Below, piece after piece: positions 1-6,080 of a stretch of 6,691 nt of DNA (positions are counted from its first letter, which is position 1; every line of letters starts with the position of its first letter). The notes beneath the pieces are model-generated. The model did no database searches. It had not been told where the DNA came from and was given only the letters and a program-made list of their open reading frames with translations. This DNA is from CAZNHL01 sp964572965 (lineage in GTDB: Bacteria; Bacteroidota; Bacteroidia; Cytophagales; UBA9547): NCBI GenBank assembly GCA_964572965.1, contig CAZNHL010000122.1, positions 1 to 6,691 of the forward strand, in the 5' to 3' direction. The position numbers and the translations under genes were made by a program.

Positions 1-1423
1 CTGTGTGACAGCCTGACTGGTATGCACCATCAACGATTGGTGAAATGACTGTAGCAGCCATAGATTCCAATTCCTGAGCAGTCATCAGACCAGTCGTATC
101 CTGAGAACCTACAATGTTTACTTCTACACGAACATCTGAACCGGCATGTAATACTTTACCGGGAGTTGTCCCAACAGCGTTTCTGTTGAAGATTTTTTCT
201 ACTGCTGTAAGACCTTGTCCTGCATGAGAAATTTCCTTTGAAGGAGCAAATACAGGAGGAATATCGATACCCAACACTTTCGCAGCGAATGTCTGAATCT
301 TTTTACCGAATACAATAGCGTATGAACCACCTGCCTTGATAGATTCAATTTTCTGAGGAGTGAATGCCTTAGAAATATCAATCAGTTCTTTATCGCCATT
401 GTAAAGCTTTTTCTTCTTTGTGTTGATTGTAAGCACAGTGCCTGTAGCAACAGAATATGCTTCTTCAAGAACGATATCACCACTTTCATTGCGAACAGGT
501 TTACCTTCTGCGTCAAGCTTTTTAACCCAGTTTTTAAGGTCAATACCAATACCGCCGGTAACATCAACAGTTGTAAGGAAAATCGGAGAAATACCATTTG
601 TACCTCCAACAATCGGAGCAATATTAACGAATGGAATATATGGACTTGCTTGTTTACCAGTCCATAATGCCACGTTATTTACACCTGACATCCTTGATGA
701 ACCCACACCCATAGTGCCCTTTTCAGCAATCAGCATAACCGATTTATCAGGATGCTGTGCCTGAAGTGCCTTGATTTCCTCTTGTGCCTGAGGAGTAATC
801 ATGCATTTGCCATGAAGTTCACGGTCTGAGCGAGAGTGCGCCTGGTTTCCAGGAGAAAGCAAATCAGTTGAAATATCACCTTCACCGGCAATGAAAGTAA
901 CTATTTTAATTTCCTCAGCTAACTCTGGCAAGTTCGTAAAGAACTCTGCCTTAGCATAACTTTCAATAATTTCTTTAGCGATTGCATTACCGTTTTTGAA
1001 AGCTTCTTTCAGGCGGTCTGTATCTGCCTCATAAAGGAAAACCTGAGTCTTAAGTACATTTGCAGCTCCTTTAGCAATAGCAGCATCATTACCCAAAGCC
1101 AGATCAAGCAACACCTGAATTGAAGGTCCACCCTTCATGTGTGACAATAATTCAAAAGCAAAAGCAGGTGTAATTTCTTTTACTACAGATTCCCCAAGAA
1201 TGATCTCTTTTAAAAACTTAGCTTTTACACCGGCAGCACTTGTAGTTCCCGGTATAGTGTTGTAAATAAAGAATTTAAGAGATTCTTCGCGATATTCATT
1301 ACCCAAATCTTTAATTTGCGTAATGATTTCACTTAGCAATTCGGCACCATCAATCGGCTTCGGGTGAAGTCCCTGACCTTTTCTTTCTTCGATTTCCTTA
1401 AGGTAATCCTTATAAATGTTCAT
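1..1423 (-). CDS. acnB: Aconitate hydratase B (bifunctional aconitase / 2-methylisocitrate dehydratase), N-terminal 474 residues, 3' end cut by window edge
   Basis: Aconitase B interconverts citrate and isocitrate through cis-aconitate in the cytoplasmic TCA cycle with a [4Fe-4S] cluster; the family also acts on 2-methylisocitrate. The minus-strand frame is open from the ATG at 1423-1421 to the edge, 474 codons. The order is typical of AcnB and not AcnA: a HEAT-like N-terminal helical domain (about 1-155), then the swivel domain (about 165-390) with the conserved stretches GEGDISTDLLSPG (180-192) and GVGSSRMSG (239-247; GTGSSRKSA in E. coli). The catalytic domains begin with VGSQDTTGLMT (438-448) and GCHT at the edge. 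The cluster-binding cysteines of the family lie further on and are not visible. The start is supported by family alignment (KDYLKEIEERKGQGLHPKP resembles the E. coli N-terminus) and by a promoter about 60 bp upstream. No Shine-Dalgarno is visible. The gene is divergent from the protease gene. Identification is by remembered family sequence, not by a search. Confidence 0.95.
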   Translation of the reverse strand, partial: MNIYKDYLKEIEERKGQGLHPKPIDGAELLSEIITQIKDLGNEYREESLKFFIYNTIPGTTSAAGVKAKFLKEIILGESVVKEITPAFAFELLSHMKGGPSIQVLLDLALGNDAAIAKGAANVLKTQVFLYEADTDRLKEAFKNGNAIAKEIIESYAKAEFFTNLPELAEEIKIVTFIAGEGDISTDLLSPGNQAHSRSDRELHGKCMITPQAQEEIKALQAQHPDKSVMLIAEKGTMGVGSSRMSGVNNVALWTGKQASPYIPFVNIAPIVGGTNGISPIFLTTVDVTGGIGIDLKNWVKKLDAEGKPVRNESGDIVLEEAYSVATGTVLTINTKKKKLYNGDKELIDISKAFTPQKIESIKAGGSYAIVFGKKIQTFAAKVLGIDIPPVFAPSKEISHAGQGLTAVEKIFNRNAVGTTPGKVLHAGSDVRVEVNIVGSQDTTGLMTAQELESMAATVISPIVDGAYQSGCHT

Positions 1424-1483
1424 AAGTCTTTTGGTAAATATTTAGAAATTGTATGGGCAAGCCCCACCTTTTATTTCAAGTCT

Positions 1484-1515
1484 CAAAATTAAATTCGTTT
1501 CATGATATAAACAAA
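1484..1515 (-). promoter_or_regulatory. Bacteroidota-type promoter of acnB
   Basis: Read on the minus strand, the -33 element TTTG is at 1515-1512 and the -7 element TAATTTTG at 1491-1484, with 20 bases between. This matches the known Bacteroidota consensus TTTG / TAnnTTTG with about 19-21 bp spacing. Transcription would start near 1477, giving a leader of roughly 55 nt before the acnB ATG. Found by pattern only; the start site is not mapped. Confidence 0.7.
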
Positions 1516-1526
1516 TAGATATCTCT

Positions 1527-1534
1527 TACGTTTG
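1527..1534 (+). promoter_or_regulatory. Candidate -7 promoter element of the S8 protease gene
   Basis: TACGTTTG fits the Bacteroidota -7 consensus TAnnTTTG. It lies 28 bp before the protease ATG, so transcription would begin near 1541 with a leader of about 20 nt. The -33 element is poor: the only TTT run in range is TTTC at 1498-1501, 25 bp away, so the promoter may be weak or need an activator. It is back to back with the acnB promoter, and a TTTG for one and a -7 box for the other lie within 20 bp. Confidence 0.5.
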
Positions 1535-1550
1535 TGTATTAATCAATTAT

Positions 1551-1560
1551 TACAGCTGTA
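1551..1560. promoter_or_regulatory. Perfect 10-bp palindrome just before the protease start codon
   Basis: TACAGCTGTA is its own reverse complement and ends 2 bp before the ATG at 1563, inside the predicted 5' leader. It could be an operator half-pair or chance; no regulator can be named. A second palindrome, AGATATCT, is at 1517-1524 between the divergent promoter elements. Confidence 0.2.
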
Positions 1561-1562
1561 GC

Positions 1563-4500
1563 ATGGCCAAACTATATAAGCCCCTTCTATTTGTTTTATT
1601 TATTACAATTGCTCTATCTCCATCTTTCGCGCAAAAATCGTTTCCCAAACAAACAACACAGCGAATTTCGAGCACAGACGCCAATAGCGACAAATATGTT
1701 AGCAATACTATATTAATTAAGCTTAAGCCTGGCTTTAAGGTTAATTTCAACAATTCCAGTATCCCTTTTTTAAATCAATACCTGCAAAAAGACAGTATCA
1801 AAATCCTTACTGCTGCCCGGATTTTCGCCGGAGAAACGCAGCCTGGATTAAAAGGAAATTTTGACAGAGAGCTTTACTGGATAATCACTTATGAATCTAA
1901 ACTTTCATTAGACATAGTTTTACAAAAAGCCAATTCACTCCCTTTTATTGATATTGCGGAAGCATGTAAGAAAATAGAGTCCTTGTATGTACCTGCAGAC
2001 CCTATGGCTGACACAATTGTAATAGATTCTAAAAACCAGTGGTATCTTAAAAAAATTAAAGCTTATCAGGCTTGGGATATTGAAAAAGGGGATTCTGTTA
2101 ATGTTGTTACGGGTATCTCAGATGTTGGTACCGAATACCGTCACCCGGATCTTATATACAGTGTTAAAGTCAATCAAGCCGACAATCCTAATGACACTAT
2201 CGATAATGATGGTGACGGGTACATAAACAATTATTATGGTTGGGATTTCGGTTCAGGCGCCAATAATGGGAAAGGGGATAATGATCCATCGCCGGATGGT
2301 ACTTCAAATGCTATGCAGCATGGAACCAAGGTTGCAGGTTATGGCTTTATGACTCCTGATAATAATATTGGAGGCGCCGGTGTCGGCTACAACTGCAAAT
2401 TTGTCCCTTTAAAAACTTCAAATACAGGAGGCGCCATTGTTGCAGGTTACGCAACAGTCGATTATGCAGCCTTGAAACGCTTTAAAGTTCTTAATATTTC
2501 ATGGGGAAGCAGCGGCACTTATTCTCAAATCGAGCAGGACGTTATCAATAATGCTGCCGCAAATGATGTACTAGTGGTTGCCGCTGCCGGCAATGTACAA
2601 GTCGAAGTTGTCTATTACCCTGCAGGTTATGACAATGTATTAGCTGTTGCCGGAACTGATGTTAACGATTTACTTACAACATCCAGAAGTGCTATTGTGG
2701 ATATTTGTGCACCAGGCTACAATGTCTGGACTACTTTTGGTATAAACTCTTATGATTATGGCGGAGGCTCTTCTTATGCATCGCCAATAGTAGCAGGTGC
2801 CGCTGCACTTGTCAGGTCTCATTTCCCAACTTATACAAACCTCCAGGCTGCTGAGCAGTTGAGAGTAACAGCAGACATTATTGATACAATAGCTGCAAAC
2901 AAACCTTATGCTCAGAAAATGGGCAAAGGAAGACTTAACGTATTGAGTGCACTGACAAACACAAATGCTATCTCTGTCAGAACCAGCTTAAAAAAGATAG
3001 AAAACAGCACCAATACTACACTTAAATCAAATGACACTGTCACTATAACGTGCCGTTTTGTAAACTATCTTAAACCTGTCAACAATGTAGCAATCAAGCT
3101 CAGGTGCTCTTCTCCCTATGTAAAAATAATTGACAGCACATTTTTTATTACGGGTCTCAATACTCTGGACAGCATCTATAACAAAAACTCACCATTTAGA
3201 TTCATAATTCTTCAGAACACCCCGAACAACACTGATCTCATTTTCACACTTATGTATGACAATGGTAATGGATACACTGATTATGAGAATATTCTGGTTG
3301 TAGGTACAAACACAACGAGTTATATCAATCTTGACACTAATCAGATTAAGGTTTCTATAACAGACATTGGCCGTATCGGGTATATTAATGCTAACCAGAC
3401 AGGGGGAAATGGTTTTTTCTATAAAACCAAAAACACTTATCCAAACACTCTGATCTACAATTCAGGAATACTTGCAACAGTTAGTCCCCAAAAAGTTTCT
3501 AACTGTATTATGAATAGCGGAGGCACCAACTTTGACAACGATTTTACTTCAATCAGAAGCAGCAGCTATATAAAAACGCCTATTGCAGATCAATATATCT
3601 ACAATATTATCAGAGACACCAATAGCAACAAAATAGGTCTTGAGATAAACCAAAGGGCTTATTCCTGGAAAAGTACGCCTAGAGATAAATTTGTGATCCT
3701 TGAATATAAAATCAAAAATATAAGTGGACAAAAACTGGATTCCGTCAATTTCACACTGTTTACTGACTGGGATCTACCTGCTGTCGGCACCATTGACAAT
3801 AATTATTATAACAAGAACAGGGGAATATGGGACAATACGAATAAAATAGGTATTTCTTATAATACAACCGCCACAGGGCTATATGGAGGTACGGCATTAT
3901 TGACCAATGACAAACCTATTTATTATGCGCTGGACAATGCCTATGCGCCGACTAATATGTATGACGGGTTTTCTGATGCAGAAAAATTCCTCGTTACCTC
4001 TAAAGGAATAGGCAAAACAAAATCAGGCTTGCAATCTCCTACCGGCAATGATATCAGCGAAGTTATTGGGTATACGTTATTCAATATCAATGCAGACGAG
4101 ACCAGAACTGTAGCTTTTGCCATGCTTGCCGGAGATGACTTATTTGATATACAAGCTTCGGCTGCTACTGCACGATCGGTGTTTCAGCAACTGAAGACAT
4201 CGCCGACTCCCATTGTAAGCAATACAACTATCTGTAAAGACCAATCTGCTACTATTAATCCTTCTAACGTTGGCAACTTTATAGTTCTGGACAAAACCCC
4301 TCCGGGAGCTGATACACTTTACAAAGGCAACAGCTTTGTTACAGGAACTATCAGCAAAGATACTACATACTACATAGCGGGTACTGATTCAATTTTCAAT
4401 AGCCCGATTGTAAGCCAAACAATAAAAACGTCTAAACCAGACGGTGACTTCAGTATTGTTGTAGACAACTCTATACCCGGACACTATTATTTCACAAATT

Positions 4501-4928
4501 CAGACAAAGGAATCAGTAGCTGGTTGTGGAACTTCGGAGATGGCAATACTTCAAATACTCAAAATACAAATCACAAATACTTAACACCCGGCACCTATAA
4601 CGTAGAGCTAATTATCACTAACTCGCTCACATGTGCCGATACCATTGTAAAACAACTTGTTGTATCACCAGTAACAACAGTCAATGATCAGAATATTGAT
4701 AATGCGATAAGCTTTTACCCTAACCCTGCAAACAACCAGGTTCACATTAAAGCCGCCGCAACGGTAACTGTAAGCATTACAGACCTGACAGGCAACATTG
4801 CTTTAAACGACAGGCTTATCACCCCGGACGAAACGCTGGATGTTTCTTCACTAGCAACAGGTGTTTACCTGATAAAACTACAAACTGATACACTCAGTAA
4901 AACTGAGAAACTGATTGTTACTCATTAA
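1563..4928 (+). CDS. Secreted subtilisin-family (S8) serine protease with PKD domain and type IX secretion C-terminal sorting domain
   Basis: This is a 1121-residue extracellular or surface protease precursor. A signal peptide (1-23: Lys-rich start, hydrophobic core, SFA cleavage site before QK) sends it to the periplasm by Sec. Residues about 44-140 resemble an S8 propeptide. The catalytic domain (about 155-465) has Asp187 (SDVG, where DTG or DSG is usual), His253 (HGTKVAG), oxyanion Asn344 (AAGN) and Ser404 (GSSYASP, where GTSMASP is usual), so the triad looks complete. An acidic loop DNDGDG (214-219) may bind calcium. Residues about 470-880 are beta-rich but unassigned. Residues 885-957 look Ig-like, followed by a PKD domain (about 958-1036, WNFGDGNTS at 989-997). 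The end (1049-1121, FYPNPANNQVHI onward) is a Por-type type IX sorting domain, which directs outer-membrane export and is normally cleaved. The ATG at 1563 opens directly on the signal peptide, and a -7 box at 1527 argues against a longer start. Substrate is unknown. Confidence 0.93.
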   Translation: MAKLYKPLLFVLFITIALSPSFAQKSFPKQTTQRISSTDANSDKYVSNTILIKLKPGFKVNFNNSSIPFLNQYLQKDSIKILTAARIFAGETQPGLKGNFDRELYWIITYESKLSLDIVLQKANSLPFIDIAEACKKIESLYVPADPMADTIVIDSKNQWYLKKIKAYQAWDIEKGDSVNVVTGISDVGTEYRHPDLIYSVKVNQADNPNDTIDNDGDGYINNYYGWDFGSGANNGKGDNDPSPDGTSNAMQHGTKVAGYGFMTPDNNIGGAGVGYNCKFVPLKTSNTGGAIVAGYATVDYAALKRFKVLNISWGSSGTYSQIEQDVINNAAANDVLVVAAAGNVQVEVVYYPAGYDNVLAVAGTDVNDLLTTSRSAIVDICAPGYNVWTTFGINSYDYGGGSSYASPIVAGAAALVRSHFPTYTNLQAAEQLRVTADIIDTIAANKPYAQKMGKGRLNVLSALTNTNAISVRTSLKKIENSTNTTLKSNDTVTITCRFVNYLKPVNNVAIKLRCSSPYVKIIDSTFFITGLNTLDSIYNKNSPFRFIILQNTPNNTDLIFTLMYDNGNGYTDYENILVVGTNTTSYINLDTNQIKVSITDIGRIGYINANQTGGNGFFYKTKNTYPNTLIYNSGILATVSPQKVSNCIMNSGGTNFDNDFTSIRSSSYIKTPIADQYIYNIIRDTNSNKIGLEINQRAYSWKSTPRDKFVILEYKIKNISGQKLDSVNFTLFTDWDLPAVGTIDNNYYNKNRGIWDNTNKIGISYNTTATGLYGGTALLTNDKPIYYALDNAYAPTNMYDGFSDAEKFLVTSKGIGKTKSGLQSPTGNDISEVIGYTLFNINADETRTVAFAMLAGDDLFDIQASAATARSVFQQLKTSPTPIVSNTTICKDQSATINPSNVGNFIVLDKTPPGADTLYKGNSFVTGTISKDTTYYIAGTDSIFNSPIVSQTIKTSKPDGDFSIVVDNSIPGHYYFTNSDKGISSWLWNFGDGNTSNTQNTNHKYLTPGTYNVELIITNSLTCADTIVKQLVVSPVTTVNDQNIDNAISFYPNPANNQVHIKAAATVTVSITDLTGNIALNDRLITPDETLDVSSLATGVYLIKLQTDTLSKTEKLIVTH

Positions 4929-4931
4929 AGA

Positions 4932-4959
4932 AAAAAGGTCCCGAAATCGGGACCTTTTT
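4932..4959 (+). terminator. Rho-independent terminator of the protease gene
   Basis: A 12-bp perfect stem pairs 4932-4943 (AAAAAGGTCCCG) with 4948-4959 (CGGGACCTTTTT) around the loop AAAT, starting 3 bp after the TAA stop. The stem's GC core followed by five T is a typical intrinsic terminator. Confidence 0.9.
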
Positions 4960-4980
4960 AATTATAAAAAATTGGCGGGT

Positions 4981-5192
4981 ATGCGTGAAAAAGCCGGAAT
5001 TACCTTTTCACCCGGCATTGTTAAAAATGTTAAAGTCCCCTTCCTAAAAAAGTGAAAGAAGATTCTAAAAAAAGCTCCCCGCCGGATCTTGATTCATTTT
5101 TGAATACATTACAAATTTGTGCTTTTATATCTGAGAATTCAAGCCCATGTAAGTTATTAGATGAAATAGAACAATCAGAACAATACTGTTAA
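4981..5192 (+). pseudogene. Possible small gene in two frames: decayed, or read through by -1 frameshifting at A_AAA_AAG
   Basis: An ATG at 4981 opens 24 codons (MREKAGITFSPG at the N-terminus) ending in TGA at 5053-5055. The -1 frame is open from 5034 to a TAA at 5190-5192. The two join at the heptamer A AAA AAG (5046-5052), exactly in register with the first frame and directly followed by its stop. A -1 slip would give about 70 residues, basic in the middle (KKVKEDSKK), then acidic and with three Cys in the last 30 residues. A weak 7-bp stem (5059-5065 with 5084-5090, one G-U) lies 6 nt downstream. No promoter or Shine-Dalgarno is seen, and a strong terminator lies just upstream. I recognise no family. 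Chance open frames of this size are not rare in AT-rich DNA, so this may not be a gene. Confidence 0.25.
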
Positions 5193-5338
5193 TCAAAATG
5201 TTACACAAATAAACCCTAACAAAAAGCAACAAGACCGAACACAAAACTCTGACTTTTAAGCGCTTGCAAAATCATGTTTAAACACAGTTACTAACAAGTT
5301 ATTAACAGCTTATTACTACACTATGACCAAATTCAGGA
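5193..5338. other. Gene-free stretch upstream of the DUF6787-like gene, with short palindromes
   Basis: I find no open frame worth calling on either strand here, and no RNA gene. Together with the doubtful ORF before it, the gap between the protease stop and the next start is 463 bp, long for this window. It holds two perfect palindromes, AAGCGCTT (5258-5265) and TGTTTAAACA (5275-5284), followed by a tandem 11-bp repeat listed separately. These could be protein-binding sites for the downstream promoter; this is inference. Confidence 0.4.
5286..5307 (+). repeat. Two adjacent 11-bp repeats, each containing a GTTA-N-TAAC palindrome
   Basis: AGTTACTAACA (5286-5296) is directly followed by AGTTATTAACA (5297-5307), 10 of 11 bases identical. 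Each contains GTTA-N-TAAC, so two identical palindromic sites sit one helical turn apart on the same DNA face. A looser third unit (GCTTATTACTACA, 5308-5320) follows. The repeats end about 55 bp before the -7 element of the next gene, a usual position for an activator site. Function is inferred from geometry only. Confidence 0.4.
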
Positions 5339-5369
5339 TTGTTTGCTGTGTAATTTAAGTCTAACTTTG
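5339..5369 (+). promoter_or_regulatory. Bacteroidota-type promoter of the DUF6787-like gene
   Basis: The -7 element TAACTTTG is at 5362-5369 and a TTG at 5339-5341 lies 20 bp upstream, the usual spacing; an overlapping TTTG at 5342-5345 would give 16 bp. Transcription would start near 5376, about 16 nt before the ATG. The short leader is A/T-rich with no Shine-Dalgarno, as is common in this phylum. Confidence 0.6.
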
Positions 5370-5391
5370 TGTAAGAAAATTTCAGACAAAT

Positions 5392-5703
5392 ATGAATTTT
5401 TTAGAAAAACTTAAAGATAAATGGCAAATAGAAAGCTGGGGGCAATTCTGGACTATCATGCTCGTATTTGCACTAACAGGTTCAGCGTCTGTTTGGGTTG
5501 GTAAATTCCTTCGTCCTCTACTTGGCATTTCGCCTGACACCATGAGTCCATTCTTATTCTGGCCAATCAGAATACTTCTGATATTCCCTGTATACCAGGT
5601 ACTACTCATTATTGTCGGTACTATTTTTGGACAATTCAATTTCTTCTGGGCATTTGAAAAGAAAATGTTGAGCCGTTTTACAGGAAGAAGACCTCAACAA
5701 TAA
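5392..5703 (+). CDS. Small two-helix membrane protein, DUF6787-like
   Basis: This is a 103-residue integral inner-membrane protein of unknown function. A charged, amphipathic N-terminus (residues 1-18, with WQIESWGQFW) leads into helix 1 (about 19-45, containing FALTGSASVWVGKFL). A short Pro-rich link (GISPDTMSPF) and helix 2 (about 53-80, with IRILLIFPVYQVLLIIVGT) follow. The C-terminus GQFNFFWAFEKKMLSRFTGR is aromatic then strongly basic, which by the positive-inside rule places both ends in the cytoplasm. The pattern of W..FW at the start, FP.YQVLL in helix 2 and GQF.FFW.FEKKM at the end is what I recall of the Bacteroidota family DUF6787; some members have been mislabelled as prolipoprotein diacylglyceryl transferase, and nothing here supports that enzyme. 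The gene has its own promoter and terminator and is convergent with atpC. The ATG at 5392 is the only start that fits the promoter. Confidence 0.85.
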   Translation: MNFLEKLKDKWQIESWGQFWTIMLVFALTGSASVWVGKFLRPLLGISPDTMSPFLFWPIRILLIFPVYQVLLIIVGTIFGQFNFFWAFEKKMLSRFTGRRPQQ

Positions 5704-5715
5704 AAGTATATAATC

Positions 5716-5749
5716 AAAAAAGGAGCTGACAGAAATCAGCTCCTTTTTT
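5716..5749 (+). terminator. Rho-independent terminator of the DUF6787-like gene
   Basis: A perfect 14-bp stem pairs 5716-5729 (AAAAAAGGAGCTGA) with 5736-5749 (TCAGCTCCTTTTTT) around the loop CAGAAA, starting 12 bp after the TAA stop and ending in six T. The A-run on the other side means it could also stop minus-strand transcription that passes the atpC terminator. Confidence 0.9.
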
Positions 5750-5775
5750 ATGTTCCTCCTAACCATTATTAAAAC

Positions 5776-5810
5776 AAAAGGCTCCGCAGACAATGTCTGC
5801 GGAGCCTTTT
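5776..5810 (-). terminator. Rho-independent terminator of the atpD-atpC operon
   Basis: A perfect 16-bp stem pairs 5776-5791 with 5795-5810 (core GGCTCCGCAGAC / GTCTGCGGAGCC) around a 3-nt loop, 19 bp after the atpC stop. On the minus strand it ends in TTTTGTTTT. The plus strand also has five T after the stem, so it can act in both directions as a backup for the DUF6787-like gene. Confidence 0.9.
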
Positions 5811-5829
5811 TACTAAGGTTAATTCTTCC

Positions 5830-6075
5830 TTAAAGCACTTTTTCTGCCAACAAAGAAATCTCGTTGTTCAATACTTCAACTACGCCACCATCAATTGTGA
5901 TAGTAACCACTTCACCTCCAGTAGTTTTATATCGTACATCACCTTTTTCCAGAGAACTGATAATCGGCGCATGGTTTTTCAATACTTCAAAAGAACCTAG
6001 TGTACCAGGTACTTTTACCGCATCTACTTCGCCTTCAAAGATTTTTTTATCAGGTGTAATGATGACAAGATTCAT
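5830..6075 (-). CDS. atpC: ATP synthase F1 subunit epsilon, short form
   Basis: Epsilon is part of the central stalk of F1Fo ATP synthase and links gamma to the membrane c-ring. The 81 residues are the N-terminal beta-sandwich domain: MNLVIITPDKKIFEGEVDAV at the start, the conserved VPGTLGSFEVLKNHAPIISSLEKG (22-45; family pattern xPGxxGxxxVLxxHAPxxxxLxxG), and the strand region DGGVVEVLNNEISLLAE near the end. The C-terminal helical hairpin that lets E. coli epsilon (about 138 residues) inhibit ATP hydrolysis is absent; the protein stops at the domain boundary with a terminator close behind, so this is a naturally short form and not a truncation. It lies 84 bp after atpD in the same direction and is probably co-transcribed. 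The ATG at 6075 matches the family N-terminus; no Shine-Dalgarno is seen. Confidence 0.96.
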   Translation of the reverse strand: MNLVIITPDKKIFEGEVDAVKVPGTLGSFEVLKNHAPIISSLEKGDVRYKTTGGEVVTITIDGGVVEVLNNEISLLAEKVL

Positions 6076-6080
6076 GTCGC

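Noticed and set aside
199..621. Two minus-strand open frames (199-381, 382-621)
   Set aside because: They lie inside acnB in another frame; the acnB frame is open throughout and carries clear family motifs.
420..764. Plus-strand 114-codon open frame
   Set aside because: Antisense shadow of acnB with no promoter or recognisable protein features.
1454..1466. Short hairpin (TGGG / CCCA) in the acnB leader
   Set aside because: Only a 4-bp stem with a 5-nt loop; too weak to call a riboswitch or attenuator.
1550..1753. Minus-strand 67-codon open frame over the protease start
   Set aside because: Antisense to the signal peptide and propeptide of the protease, ending in the divergent promoter region; low-complexity hydrophobic translation.
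4985..5016. Competing short stems (GTGAAAA/TTTTCAC and GCCGG/CCGGC) that might form a riboswitch-like switch
   Set aside because: They lie after a strong terminator, are only 5-7 bp, control no clear downstream gene and match no riboswitch class I know.
5111..5120. Perfect palindrome ACAAATTTGT
   Set aside because: A single 10-bp AT-rich palindrome with no promoter beside it; expected by chance at this composition.
5197..5320. DnaA-box-like words (TTATTAACA, TTACACAAA) suggesting a replication origin
   Set aside because: None matches TTATCCACA closely, and there is no dnaA, dnaN or other origin-linked gene nearby.
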